In this document: piece by piece, positions 8,009-18,107 of the stretch
Numbering within the stretch: position 1 is the stretch's first letter
Layout of the letters: each line of letters begins with the position of its first letter
From: Parvibaculum sp.
Lineage (GTDB): Bacteria; Pseudomonadota; Alphaproteobacteria; Parvibaculales; Parvibaculaceae
NCBI GenBank assembly: GCA_030645235.1
Contig: JAUSMV010000012.1
Location: 372,001 to 436,000, forward strand
Length of the DNA stretch: 64,000 nucleotides
Direction: 5' to 3'
The notes under the pieces: model-generated
What the model was told of the DNA's origin: nothing
What the model saw: the letters and a program-made list of their open reading frames with translations, nothing else
Databases searched by the model: none
Made by a program: the position numbers and the translations under genes

Positions 8009-8760
8009 CAGGCGGCACTCTCATGGTCATGGGCGTGATGATCCGGCTTGTGACGCAGGGCCCATGTATCCGAAATGGCGCGGGCGCGGCGGAAATTTGC
8101 GTCGGTGAGCGTGTCCTGTGTCGGGCCCCATGCCACCAATTCGCGCGCCATGAGGAGCGCCGTGGGGAAATGTTTTTTCACTTCGTCAATATCATGCAGC
8201 ACCGCGACTACTATGCGGCCTGCACCGTGCCAAAAGGCGATGATCTCCATCAGGTCGGCGGTGGTGCGCTCGTCAATGGCGGCGAAAGGCTCATCAAGCA
8301 GAATGACGGGCGCATCCTGCACCAGCAGACGGGCAAAGAGCACGCGCTGGAATTGTCCTGTTGAGAGCTGGGCGATGGGACGGTTCTCGAAGCCTTTGAG
8401 GCCCACTTTTTCGAGTGCATCAGTGACAGTGCGCCAATGCGCGCCGGTGATGGCGCGCCAGATGCCGACATGGCGCCAATGGCCGAGGGCCACAGTGTCG
8501 GCCACCGTGATCGGGAAGCTGCGGTCGATCTCGGCTTGCTGGGGCAGATAGGCAATGTCGCGGGGCTTGAGGCCGTTGAGGTCGATGCGGCCTTCGCTGG
8601 GGCGCATCAGGCCGACAATGGATTTGAGTAAAGTTGATTTGCCTGCGCCGTTCGGCCCGACAATGGCCGTGAGGCTGCCCGCTGCGAAAGTGCCGCTCAG
8701 ATGATGGACGGCGGGGTGGCGGTCATAGGCGATGGTGAGATCGGTGATGGTGATGCTCAT
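8008..8760 (-). CDS. znuC: zinc ABC transporter, ATP-binding protein
   Basis: A 250-residue ABC ATPase with Walker A GPNGAGKST (35-43), signature LSTGQFQR, Walker B VILLDEP and a switch His in VLHD. It powers zinc import with ZnuB and ZnuA. The C-terminus is His-rich (HHAHDH), as in many zinc importers. The frame is open to a GTG at 8772, but the ATG at 8760 overlaps the stop of a small upstream ORF (ATGA) and follows GGTGGG. It is transcribed from the Zur-type operator at 8897-8919. Confidence 0.92.
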   Translation of the reverse strand: MSITITDLTIAYDRHPAVHHLSGTFAAGSLTAIVGPNGAGKSTLLKSIVGLMRPSEGRIDLNGLKPRDIAYLPQQAEIDRSFPITVADTVALGHWRHVGIWRAITGAHWRTVTDALEKVGLKGFENRPIAQLSTGQFQRVLFARLLVQDAPVILLDEPFAAIDERTTADLMEIIAFWHGAGRIVVAVLHDIDEVKKHFPTALLMARELVAWGPTQDTLTDANFRRARAISDTWALRHKPDHHAHDHESAA

Positions 8761-8843
8761 GCGAGAGCCCACCAGACGCCGGACCAGAGGGCGGCAAGGC
8801 AGGCCAGCGCGATAAGCAGCCGGAAGCCGGTGCTTGCGCCCAT
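8757..8843 (-). CDS. 28-residue hydrophobic leader peptide, candidate
   Basis: A short frame between the Zur box and znuC codes for 28 residues: a polar start (MGAST), then a hydrophobic stretch rich in Leu, Ala and Trp that would span a membrane once. Its stop overlaps the znuC start by 4 nt (ATGA), the same coupling used between other genes here. It could be a small membrane partner of the transporter, a leader peptide, or chance. No homolog is known to me. Confidence 0.4.
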   Translation of the reverse strand: MGASTGFRLLIALACLAALWSGVWWALA

Positions 8844-8896
8844 GAAACTACGGGATTCCCGAAATTCAGGCCTGTTATGCGCCATGATCCTGACCA

Positions 8897-8919
8897 GAAA
8901 TGTAATAATATAACATTCG
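8897..8919. promoter_or_regulatory. Zur operator upstream of znuCBA
   Basis: A 23-bp dyad with half-sites GAAATGTAATA and TATAACATTCG closely follows the proteobacterial Zur box (GAAATGTTATA/TATAACATTTC type). It lies about 54 bp ahead of the leader ORF and 137 bp ahead of znuC. Zinc-loaded Zur would repress the operon here. The zur gene itself is not in the window. Confidence 0.85.
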
Positions 8920-9018
8920 CGGGACCATAAGGGAGGTTTTGGTGGGACGCAAGGCGGAGAATGGTGGCGGGGCGGGAAAATTTCCGGGTGGGCACGGTGT
9001 CAGCCCATATTGTATAAA

Positions 9019-9035
9019 TTAACCTAGTAGGTTAA
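9019..9035. promoter_or_regulatory. MqsA operator, 17-bp perfect palindrome
   Basis: TTAACCTAGTAGGTTAA is a perfect dyad centred on one G. It contains the AACCT/AGGTT half-sites known for MqsA binding in E. coli. It sits 2 bp before the mqsR start and just after a TATAAA box. Antitoxin binding here would autoregulate the pair. Confidence 0.85.
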
Positions 9036-9037
9036 AT

Positions 9038-9340
9038 ATGCTCATGGAGAAGAGGAAGCCGCAATATAGCCTCGTGACCATCCGGGCGATGGTTGAAGCC
9101 GGTCAGGTGCGCACGACCGGTGCGGCCCGAAGCGGCGCGGCGGCCCTCGGGTTCGACTTCAAAGGCATGTTGGGCGTCGTGTCGGCCCTGACGATGCAGG
9201 ATTTTTATAAGTCCATGACGACGATGGCGGATCACACCATTTGGCAGGACGTCTATCGTCCGCAGTCCGAAGCGGGCGTTCTCTATATCAAGCTGACGGT
9301 TATTGATGATGTGCTGATTGTGTCGTTCAAGGAGTTGTAA
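9038..9340 (+). CDS. mqsR: type II toxin MqsR (mRNA interferase)
   Basis: At 100 residues it matches E. coli MqsR along its whole length: EKRKPQYSL at the start, AGQVRTT, LGFDF, DFYKSMTT, DHTIWQDVYRP and the end DVLIVSFKEL. The family has a RelE-like fold and cuts mRNA mainly at GCU. The ATG at 9038 has AGG 6 nt ahead; the ATG at 9044 would match the E. coli N-terminus. It lies 2 bp ahead of mqsA, the usual toxin-first order. Confidence 0.95.
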   Translation: MLMEKRKPQYSLVTIRAMVEAGQVRTTGAARSGAAALGFDFKGMLGVVSALTMQDFYKSMTTMADHTIWQDVYRPQSEAGVLYIKLTVIDDVLIVSFKEL

Positions 9341-9342
9341 AA

Positions 9343-9744
9343 ATGAAGTGCCCTGTTTGCGGAAAAGCCGATCTGGTGCGTGACACGCGTGATGTGCCCT
9401 ATGTCTACAAGGGTGAGGCAACGAGCATTCCCGCAGTGACAGGTGATTTTTGTCCGTCATGCGATGAGAGCATTTTGAATGCCGCAGAATCCGAGCGTGT
9501 CATGGCCGAGATGCTCGCGTTCAACAAGCAAGTGAATGCGACGATTGTTGATCCGGCCTTTATCATCCGTGTGCGTAAGAAACTTGCGCTTGATCAGCGC
9601 AGGGCGGGTGAGTTGTTTGGCGGCGGGATTAACGCGTTTTCGCGTTATGAAACCGGTAAGACAAAGCCGCCATTGGCCTTGGTGCAACTTTTCAAAGTGT
9701 TGGATCAGCATCCTGAGTTGCTTAAAGACGTTATTGCCGCCTGA
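9343..9744 (+). CDS. mqsA: type II antitoxin MqsA
   Basis: A 133-residue two-domain antitoxin. The N-terminal zinc domain has CPVC (3-6) and CPSC (38-41), and the C-terminal HTH_XRE domain holds LFGGGINAFSRYETGKTKP. It neutralises MqsR and represses its own operon through the upstream palindrome. AAGGAG for this gene lies inside the end of mqsR. It is convergent with the vWA-like gene, 6 bp away. Confidence 0.95.
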   Translation: MKCPVCGKADLVRDTRDVPYVYKGEATSIPAVTGDFCPSCDESILNAAESERVMAEMLAFNKQVNATIVDPAFIIRVRKKLALDQRRAGELFGGGINAFSRYETGKTKPPLALVQLFKVLDQHPELLKDVIAA

Positions 9745-9750
9745 AAATTC

Positions 9751-11871
9751 TCACCGTCCCTCGCGCCGCCAAGCGAGCGCCAGCGTGCCGAGGATGAGGA
9801 GGAGGGCCAGCGGGCCGACGAGGAGGGGGACCTGGCGCACCGCGCGGACGAAATATTGATTGTTGCGCCGGAGACCGAGCCAGTCTGAACCGGCGGCATC
9901 TTTGTCGGGGCGGGTGGCGCGGATGTCGGGCGTGTCTGTGCCGTTGCGGCCGACCCAATAGAGACCACCGCCCGAGGCGTTGGTAACGGGTTTCAGCACT
10001 GTGTCGGAGGCACGCACGTCGGCAAATTCGCGCGGGTTGAGCGGTCCCGACGCGGCGACCGCTGTGAGCCCGCCTTGCGTGATGCGATAAAGACCAAGTT
10101 CGGTTGCGGGCATTTGCGCATCGAAGCGGCCCGGGCTTTCGGCGTTCAATGTGAGCTTGCTCACTTTGCCGGACGGGGACGTGACTTCCGCTTCGCCCGT
10201 CGTGTCCGACATGCTGCGGCGTTTGAGCGTCAGCGTGCCGCCATTGATGGCGGCGGACAGGTTCTCTTCTTCGAGGTCGGGTTCCTTCATCAGCCAATGG
10301 GCGACGCGGCGCAAGAGTTCCGATTGCGGGCCGCCGCCTTCATAGCCGCGCGACCAGAGCCAGAATTGATCAGACAGGAGCTGCGCCACGCGGCCTTTGC
10401 CTGCGTGATCGAGGACGAGAAGCGGGTGGCCACCCGGTGCGTCCATTACGATGCTGCCACGGCTGACATTGGTGTTGATGACGCGGAACCATGAGCCCCA
10501 TTGCGGTGCGGGCGACGCATCGCCCGGCAGGCCCGCTGTGACGGGATGTTTTTTGCCGAGATCAGTCACATGCGCGCGGAAAGCGCCCACAGAAATTTCG
10601 CCGGTGGGTTCGGCAGGCAGGATGCCGGCAAGGGGTGTGCGATAGAGCGAGTAGGGCGAAGCAAAGCTCGGACCGGCGGCGTCGAGCACCGCGCCGCCCT
10701 CTTCGACAAAGTCGGCGACGTTGGCGAGATATTCGAGCGGCAGTACGCTTTGGCGCTTGTAGCGGTCAAAGATGATCAGATCGAACTCATGCAGCTTGTC
10801 CACGAAAAGCTCGCGCGTCGGGAAGGCAATCAGCGAGAGTTCTTCGATGGGGATGCCGTCGTCTTTTTCCGGCGGGCGCAGAATTGTGAAATGCACGAGA
10901 TCGACGGACGGGTCAGCGCGGAGAAAGTTGCGCCATGTACGTTCGCCCGGATGGGGCTCGCCGGAAATGAGGAGCACGCGCAAACGGTCGTGAATGCCGT
11001 TGGCGACAATGACCGCACGGTTGTTGGCGAGTGTCAGTTCGTCGGGGCCGGGGGCGACATCGATCTCAACGACATTGATGCCTGCATGATCGAGTGTCAG
11101 CGTGAGCTTTGCCGGTTCGCCGATGCGTATATCGGTTTTTTGCACCTGTTTGCCGTCGATGCTGACGGTGACAGTTGCATTGCCGCTCGCGGTGGTTCCG
11201 TTGGCGTCATCAACGCGGAGTGTGAGTGTCACCGGCTTGTTGACGATGCCGAAGCGCGGGGCTTCAAGCACGGTGAGGCGGCGGTCGCGTTCGCCTTTGT
11301 CACCGACAATCAGTCCGTGGACGGGCGCTTTGATGCCAAGGGCTGATAATTTTTGCGGGACGTCATGCACTTGCCCGTCGGTGATGAGAATGACACCGGC
11401 AAGGCGTTCGCTCGGCACGTCGGCCAAGGCTGTTTCAAGCGCGCTGAAGGCTTTGGTGCCTTCGCCGTCATCAGAGGTGCCGCCTGATACGGTGACGATG
11501 CGCGTATTGATGCCCGTCATTTTTTTGAGTTTGTTTTCGACCTGCATCAGCGTCGCGGCGGCGTCGGCGCTGCGTGAACCAATCGACATGCTCTGGCTTT
11601 CATCGACCAGGACAATGGCGATGTCATCGACAGGGTCGCGGTCTTCCTGACGGATGGTCGGGTTGAGGATCGCGAGCAGCGTGATGGTGAGTGCCGCCAA
11701 GCGCCAGCCTGCGCTGCGCGCGCCGCGCCATGCGCCATAGGCGACAACGAGCGCGCCGATTGAACCCAATATGATGATGAGCGCCACGGGCAGCGAGGGA
11801 TCGAAGACGATGTCCCATCCGCTTGTTGTGTTTATGGCACTCGTTGTGTTGACGGCGTTGATCGGGTCCAT
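9751..11871 (-). CDS. membrane protein with von Willebrand A-like domain, MoxR operon
   Basis: A 706-residue protein with two hydrophobic segments at about 28-47 and 57-72, a DESQS (90-94) metal-site (MIDAS) motif opening a vWA-like domain, a beta-rich middle, and a final helix near 682-702 followed by a short positive tail. This is a periplasm-facing, doubly anchored layout. It is the last gene of a MoxR/DUF58/DUF4159 operon; its start is 1 bp after the upstream stop. Some relatives are annotated as glutamine-amidotransferase-like. Its role is probably in envelope protein assembly or stress, which I infer from MoxR context only. Confidence 0.75.
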   Translation of the reverse strand: MDPINAVNTTSAINTTSGWDIVFDPSLPVALIIILGSIGALVVAYGAWRGARSAGWRLAALTITLLAILNPTIRQEDRDPVDDIAIVLVDESQSMSIGSRSADAAATLMQVENKLKKMTGINTRIVTVSGGTSDDGEGTKAFSALETALADVPSERLAGVILITDGQVHDVPQKLSALGIKAPVHGLIVGDKGERDRRLTVLEAPRFGIVNKPVTLTLRVDDANGTTASGNATVTVSIDGKQVQKTDIRIGEPAKLTLTLDHAGINVVEIDVAPGPDELTLANNRAVIVANGIHDRLRVLLISGEPHPGERTWRNFLRADPSVDLVHFTILRPPEKDDGIPIEELSLIAFPTRELFVDKLHEFDLIIFDRYKRQSVLPLEYLANVADFVEEGGAVLDAAGPSFASPYSLYRTPLAGILPAEPTGEISVGAFRAHVTDLGKKHPVTAGLPGDASPAPQWGSWFRVINTNVSRGSIVMDAPGGHPLLVLDHAGKGRVAQLLSDQFWLWSRGYEGGGPQSELLRRVAHWLMKEPDLEEENLSAAINGGTLTLKRRSMSDTTGEAEVTSPSGKVSKLTLNAESPGRFDAQMPATELGLYRITQGGLTAVAASGPLNPREFADVRASDTVLKPVTNASGGGLYWVGRNGTDTPDIRATRPDKDAAGSDWLGLRRNNQYFVRAVRQVPLLVGPLALLLILGTLALAWRREGR

Positions 11872-11872
11872 G

Positions 11873-14710
11873 CTACTGCCCCAACCGTTCGAGGAGCGCG
11901 GGGATGTGAACCTGATCGGCTTTGTAATTGCCGGTGAGCGTGTACATCACGAGATTGACGCCGAAGCGATAGGCCATTTCGCGTTGGCCTTCGCCGCCGG
12001 GCTCGCAGGGAAACATGGGGCGGCCCGACGCATTGCGTGCCCATGCGGCGGCATAATCATTGGAACCGACGATGATGGGCGACACGCCGTCTTTGGACAG
12101 CACGTCCTGTTCATCGTTGCTTGCATCGCCATTGGCGTTGTCGCCGACGACCCAGAGCGTGCCGCCTGTCCAGCGGCCCGGAAAATCCTGCATCAGATAA
12201 AAAGATTTCGTCATTACATGGCGTTTGGAAACGGGCGTCAGCGCAGGCAGATCCAGCTTGCCGATGAGGCGGCGCAGGGTTTGCGTGCCGGGTCCGACAA
12301 GACCTGAAATGTTGCGGTCCTGATCGCGCGTATCAAAGAGGATGGTGCCGCCATGTTCCATATAGGCGTTGACGCGGGCCAGCGCTGCGGGCGTGAGGCT
12401 TTCTTGTCCCGTCGTCATCGGCCAATAGAGAAGGGGGAAGAAGGCCAGCTCGTCGCGGTCCGGATTGACGCCGATGGGGGCGGCGGGATCAAAGGAGGTG
12501 CGGTTGCGCAAAACTTTTGAGAGACCTTCGAGACCGGCGCGGCTGGTCTCATCCACCGTCGCGTCACCTGTGATGACATAGGCAAGGCGCGTGTTGTTCG
12601 CCGCATCGAGTGCGAAGTCGAGCGTGTTTTTGTCATCTGCTTTGGCAGAGCTCGGATGGAGGAGCGAGGCAGCGATGAGGGCGAGTGCCACGGCGGGCAT
12701 GAAGCGGAAGCCACGGCGCGGGCGGCGGATGGGTGTTGTGTCGAACAGGCCCGTCACATAGAGCGAGGCGATGCCGTCAGTGATGATGAGGATGAGCGCG
12801 ATGAGCAGGAACAGCGGACGCAATTGCGTCTCGGATGTTTCAGCATAAATGTAACGTGAGGCGACGCCTGAGAGAGCGCCGACGGGTGTGACGGTGCTGT
12901 CTGCCCGCATGAGGTTGAGCGCGCGCGGGCTGTCGGCGGGGCCATAGAGGCCCGGCGGGTGGCGGGGGCTTGCGGGCGTGGCGTCAAACGTGGCGGCTGC
13001 GACAGGCGTGGCGAGGGCGGGCGGTGTTCCCAATCGTCCGTAGCCGTCAAGCGTGCGCACGGGGGCGAGCGATGTTTGCGGTGTGGCATTGGCGGTGGTG
13101 GCGAGCGCAACACCCTGAGCAAGGCCGATGATGCGGCGGAGTATGTCAACGAAGAGGCCGGAGCGCGGCAGGTTTGACCAATCGCTGTTTGCTGTCACAT
13201 GGACGAGAACAACGAGGCCCTTGTCGCGCGTGGTGGCGGTGACGAGCGGTGTGCCGTCCGCCAATCGTGCCCATGTGTGGTTGCCGAGATCGGCGGTGGG
13301 TTCGGCCAGTACCTGACGCGAGACGGTGACGTCATCGGGCACTGTCAGGCCGTTGAACGGGCTGTCGGCTTCAAAGGGTGCGAGATGTTGCGGTGTGGTC
13401 CATGAGAGCTCGCCACCGAGCGCGCGTCCGCCCATGCGCAGCGGCACGGGCATGAGTTGATCCGATGCCAGCACTTCGCCTTGCGCGGCAAGTTTGGGTC
13501 CGGCAAAGCGCACGAGCACGCCGCCTTTTTCAACCCATTGTGCGACGAGCGTGCGGTCGGTCGGTGTGAGATTGCCGATATCGGCAAGGATCAGCACGGA
13601 GAGCGGCGAGGACAGAAGATCAGCGATTTCGGATTTGCTGGCGCGCTCCGCCGATGCCTCACGGATTTCGGCATAGGGGCCGATGGCGCGGCTGAGATAA
13701 TAGCGGTCCGACAGAAGCTGCTGGGTTTCTTCTTCTGTTGAGCCGGACACAATGCCGACGGTGCGGCGGCGCCAGCGCTCATCGAGCAGGCTCATCGCTG
13801 CGGCGGATGTTTCGCCCGCGATCTCAAGGCGCGAGACTTTGTTGCGCAGATCAAGCGGCAGATCAAGGCGGGCGGATGTTTCGCCTTCATTGGCGTCAAA
13901 CGTGAAGGGCGCTCTGCCCAGCACGGCGCCTTGGGCGTTGAGCGCGATGATGCTGCCTGCGATGGAGTGTTTGTCGGCGGCGCGGATGAGGCGGGTGAGG
14001 AAGCCTTCGCCTTCGATGGCAGGTGGCAGAAGCGCGATGCCGCGTTCATTGGTGTTGGGCTCGACGACGTCGAGACCGGAGGAGCCTGCAATGGCGGAGA
14101 GCCCTGCGGCGAAATCAGTGGCCGAGCCATAGTCAATGCCATCGCTGAGCCAGATCACCTGCGGCGCGGCTTTGGCGACGTTGCTTGATTGGAGGCGTGT
14201 CAGTAGCGCGAGGCGGTCGGGCGAGAGCGGCAACGGCGTCAGTGTCCGGACGCTTGCATCATCGGCGGCGGCGAAATCGAGCGCGGGTACGGTGGCGGCG
14301 GGGACTGTGCCGACGATGAGGATGGGGCGATCGTCGCGACGGGCGGCAGCGATCAGTGTGTCGAGCGCATTGAAGCGGTCGCGCCAATGGGTGGCGGATG
14401 CCCAGCCATTATCCGTGACGATGAGAAGCGGGCCGGAACCCGCAACTGTCGGGGCGGGGTTCCACAAGGGGTTCGCCAGTGCCATGACAATGATCGCGGC
14501 AAGTGTGAGACGCAGTAGCAAAAGCCAGAGCGGTGTGTGGACCGGCGTTTCCTCGTCACGGTCGAGACCCACAAGCAAACGGATTGCGGGGAAGCGCACG
14601 CGCTTTGGCAGCGGCGGGCTGATGCGCAAAAGCCACCAGATGGCAGGCAGCGCGAGAAGGCCCAGAAGCATGAGGGGCGTGGCAAAGGCTAAGGCACCGA
14701 GAGACAACAT
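11873..14710 (-). CDS. BatA-like N-terminal domain / DUF4159 membrane protein
   Basis: A large 945-residue membrane protein. Its N-terminus (residues 1-95) is the double-transmembrane domain of aerotolerance (Bat) proteins, with FATPLMLLGLLALPAIWWLL, then PKRVRFPA. A long periplasmic region follows, then transmembrane helices near 640-700, then a C-terminal DUF4159 domain (from about 720: DFALDAANNTRLAYV, FDTRDQD). The vWA metal motif is degenerate (DNGWA). It lies 3 bp after the DUF58 gene. Probably an envelope partner of the MoxR ATPase. Confidence 0.8.
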   Translation of the reverse strand: MLSLGALAFATPLMLLGLLALPAIWWLLRISPPLPKRVRFPAIRLLVGLDRDEETPVHTPLWLLLLRLTLAAIIVMALANPLWNPAPTVAGSGPLLIVTDNGWASATHWRDRFNALDTLIAAARRDDRPILIVGTVPAATVPALDFAAADDASVRTLTPLPLSPDRLALLTRLQSSNVAKAAPQVIWLSDGIDYGSATDFAAGLSAIAGSSGLDVVEPNTNERGIALLPPAIEGEGFLTRLIRAADKHSIAGSIIALNAQGAVLGRAPFTFDANEGETSARLDLPLDLRNKVSRLEIAGETSAAAMSLLDERWRRRTVGIVSGSTEEETQQLLSDRYYLSRAIGPYAEIREASAERASKSEIADLLSSPLSVLILADIGNLTPTDRTLVAQWVEKGGVLVRFAGPKLAAQGEVLASDQLMPVPLRMGGRALGGELSWTTPQHLAPFEADSPFNGLTVPDDVTVSRQVLAEPTADLGNHTWARLADGTPLVTATTRDKGLVVLVHVTANSDWSNLPRSGLFVDILRRIIGLAQGVALATTANATPQTSLAPVRTLDGYGRLGTPPALATPVAAATFDATPASPRHPPGLYGPADSPRALNLMRADSTVTPVGALSGVASRYIYAETSETQLRPLFLLIALILIITDGIASLYVTGLFDTTPIRRPRRGFRFMPAVALALIAASLLHPSSAKADDKNTLDFALDAANNTRLAYVITGDATVDETSRAGLEGLSKVLRNRTSFDPAAPIGVNPDRDELAFFPLLYWPMTTGQESLTPAALARVNAYMEHGGTILFDTRDQDRNISGLVGPGTQTLRRLIGKLDLPALTPVSKRHVMTKSFYLMQDFPGRWTGGTLWVVGDNANGDASNDEQDVLSKDGVSPIIVGSNDYAAAWARNASGRPMFPCEPGGEGQREMAYRFGVNLVMYTLTGNYKADQVHIPALLERLGQ

Positions 14711-14713
14711 GGT

Positions 14714-15661
14714 TCAACCACCGCTGCGCGGCGGACGGCGCGCTTCGATGGCGCCGGACAGCGCCCCATAAAGAGCGAGCAGCGCTGTGTGAGGCGGGCG
14801 GTCGGTGCGATGTGTGGCAAAGGTAAAGTTGATGCGCTGTGCCGCCGTCATGATCTGATCGCGGTGTTGTGCCAGGCGCTCGTGATAACCCAGACGCAGG
14901 CGCTCGGCACGGCCGATCATCAGACGCAGATTGTCTTCGATCCCTTCAAACTCAGTGCGGCCCGTGAAGGGCAGATCTTCTTCTGCCGGGTCAAGGACCT
15001 GAATGAGATGGCCGCGAATCCCGTCTGCCGCATAGCCTTTGATGCGTGCGATGATTTCTTCGGGTGGCGAGAGAAAATCCGAGATGAGCACGATCTGCGC
15101 ATAACGCGGCAGGCGTGCGGGCGGCGGCAGGCTGTCGAGCGTGAGGCGCTTTGTGGTCTCGTCAGGGTCGTCCATCAACGTATGCGCGATGCGGCGATAG
15201 GCGGAGCGGCCGGTGCCTGGCGGAAAGCCGCTGCCGAGCGCGGCGACGTTTTCGCCGCCCTGCACCAGAAGCGAGGCGAGCGCCAGCGTCAGTACCGTGG
15301 CGCGGTCTTTTTTTGTTTGGGGCGCGCCGTCGGACGCATAGTCCATTGAAGGCGAGCCGTCGCGCCAGAGCCAGACGCTTTCGGCGGATTCATTTTCGGT
15401 TTCGCGCACAAATAAATGCCGTGAGCGCGCGGAGTGACGCCAATCAACGGAGGAGGCGGTGTCGCCTTCGCGGAAGCGGCGATATTGCCAGAAACTTTCG
15501 CCCATGCCTGTGCGGCGGCGTCCATGTACACCTTGCGCGACGGTGTTGGCGATGCGCTCGGCTTCCGTGACGAGCGGCGGCATGGCTTCGGCAAGCGTGT
15601 CGGCCTGTAGCCGCAAGCTTGTCGCCGCCGTTTTGTTGCTCGTCGAAAATGGAAGCCGCAT
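14714..15661 (-). CDS. DUF58 domain protein (vWA-type MoxR partner)
   Basis: A 315-residue soluble protein. The DUF58 signature is at 47-86: GRRRTGMGESFW, RFREGD, SVDWRHSAR. A DGSPS metal motif (101-105) follows, making it a vWA-like domain. DUF58 proteins are found next to MoxR AAA+ ATPases, which are thought to fold or load metal on client proteins. It lies between moxR (12 bp) and the DUF4159 gene. Confidence 0.87.
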   Translation of the reverse strand: MRLPFSTSNKTAATSLRLQADTLAEAMPPLVTEAERIANTVAQGVHGRRRTGMGESFWQYRRFREGDTASSVDWRHSARSRHLFVRETENESAESVWLWRDGSPSMDYASDGAPQTKKDRATVLTLALASLLVQGGENVAALGSGFPPGTGRSAYRRIAHTLMDDPDETTKRLTLDSLPPPARLPRYAQIVLISDFLSPPEEIIARIKGYAADGIRGHLIQVLDPAEEDLPFTGRTEFEGIEDNLRLMIGRAERLRLGYHERLAQHRDQIMTAAQRINFTFATHRTDRPPHTALLALYGALSGAIEARRPPRSGG

Positions 15662-15673
15662 GAGCTTGTTCGG

Positions 15674-16669
<996 letters not shown>

Positions 16670-16769
16670 TGACCTAGGTATAGGATGTGCCATCGCAAAG
16701 GCGACGGGCGCGCGTTACAAGATGTTGGCCTATAGTGACACTATTGGCGTCAGTTCTGGTGGCGATATT

Positions 16770-17438
16770 ATGGCCGTGACGGCCAGAATGCATCAGGAAG
16801 CAGCAGGAAGTTTGAGTGAGATGAAGGTCCCGACGCAAAAAACACCTGCCAACGTGCCGGAAGTGACACAGGCAGGCCTTCTCAGTGCCGCCGAACGCGA
16901 GGGTAAGAAGGCGCGCGGGCTGCCGCCGGTCCATCTGTGGAACCCGGATTTCTGCGGCGACCTCGATATGCGAATCGCTCGCGACGGCACCTGGTTCTAT
17001 ATGGGCACCCCCATTGGCCGTGAAAGATTGGTGCGCCTTTTCTCGACGATCCTGCGCCATGACGAGGACGGCAAATACTATCTCGTGACGCCGGTGGAGA
17101 AGGTCGGCATCAAAGTCGATGACGCGCCCTTCCTTGCCGTCGCCATGAAAGCGGAAGGCGAGGGGCGCGAGCAGGTGCTCACGTTTACGACGAGTGTGGG
17201 CGATGACACGGTGGCGGGACCTGAGCATCCGATGCGGTTTGTGATTGATGAAGAGAGCGGCGAGCCTGCGCCTTACGTTCATGTGCGTGCGCGATTGGAG
17301 GCGCTGATCAATCGTGCGGTGTTTTATGATCTGGTGAACTTAGGCGTTGAAGAGCAACACGAAGGCGCGACGTGGTTTGGTGTCTGGTCTTCGGGTGTGT
17401 TCTTTCCGTTCATGCTTGCGGCAGATATGCGGTTTTGA
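16770..17438 (+). CDS. DUF1285 domain protein
   Basis: A 222-residue protein of the DUF1285 family, with LPPVHLWNPDFCGDLDMRI, DGTWFYMGTPIGR, LVRLFS and a final WFGVWSSGVFFPF. The family has no settled function. It is widespread in alphaproteobacteria, often upstream of a Nudix hydrolase and the CCA enzyme as here. The start is uncertain: the ATG at 16770 follows GGTGG, and ATGs at 16788 and 16821 are also in frame. The stop overlaps the next start (TGATG). Confidence 0.85.
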   Translation: MAVTARMHQEAAGSLSEMKVPTQKTPANVPEVTQAGLLSAAEREGKKARGLPPVHLWNPDFCGDLDMRIARDGTWFYMGTPIGRERLVRLFSTILRHDEDGKYYLVTPVEKVGIKVDDAPFLAVAMKAEGEGREQVLTFTTSVGDDTVAGPEHPMRFVIDEESGEPAPYVHVRARLEALINRAVFYDLVNLGVEEQHEGATWFGVWSSGVFFPFMLAADMRF

Positions 17439-18091
17439 TGATGAAAGACTATCGCAATCTCATTGCCGCCCGTGTCTTTGCCGCGCCGCCTTCGTTGGAA
17501 GATTTGCTCAACGGAAGCGCGCCGCGCGGCGATGGAGACTTGCAGCCGGAGAGCTGGGCGACGCGCGAGCAGCGGCCAAACCTGCGCGCCGCCGCCGTGC
17601 TCGTGCCCATCGTTGAATATGTTGAGGGGCCCAAAGTGCTGCTGACGCGGCGCGCCGATCATCTGGTCAGCCATGCGGGGCAGGTGTCTTTTCCCGGCGG
17701 CAAGATCGAAGAGGGTGAAACGCCCGCTGAAGCCGCGATCCGTGAGGCGGACGAAGAAGTGGGGCTGAAGGCCGAGTTTATCGAAGTGGCGGGCTATCTT
17801 GATGCGTATGAGACCGGCACGGGCTTTCGCATTCTGCCGGTGGTGAGTTTCGTGCGACCGGGCTTCACGCTCAATGTGCATGAAGGGGAAGTGGCGGAAG
17901 TCTTTGAAGTGCCGCTTTCGTTCCTCATGACGTCCAAAAACCATGAGCGTCACAAGGCCACATGGCAGGGCCGCGAGCGCGAATATTATGCCATGCCCTA
18001 TAATGAGCATTATATTTGGGGTGCGACGGCGGGCATGCTGCGGAATATGTATGACCGGGTTTTTGCCGCCCACGATATTGAAGTGCAGTAA
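17438..18091 (+). CDS. Nudix hydrolase, coenzyme A pyrophosphatase type
   Basis: A 217-residue Nudix enzyme. The Nudix box is complete at 88-110 (GKIEEGE, then READEEVGL). Just ahead, LLTRRADHLVSHAGQVSFPGG is the extra signature of CoA diphosphatases (NudL/UPF0035), which cleave CoA to 4'-phosphopantetheine and adenosine 3',5'-bisphosphate with Mg2+ or Mn2+. Translation starts at the ATGATG overlapping the DUF1285 stop. It is followed 16 bp later by the CCA enzyme. Confidence 0.9.
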   Translation: MMKDYRNLIAARVFAAPPSLEDLLNGSAPRGDGDLQPESWATREQRPNLRAAAVLVPIVEYVEGPKVLLTRRADHLVSHAGQVSFPGGKIEEGETPAEAAIREADEEVGLKAEFIEVAGYLDAYETGTGFRILPVVSFVRPGFTLNVHEGEVAEVFEVPLSFLMTSKNHERHKATWQGREREYYAMPYNEHYIWGATAGMLRNMYDRVFAAHDIEVQ

Positions 18092-18107
18092 CAGGAAACG
18101 ATTTCTT

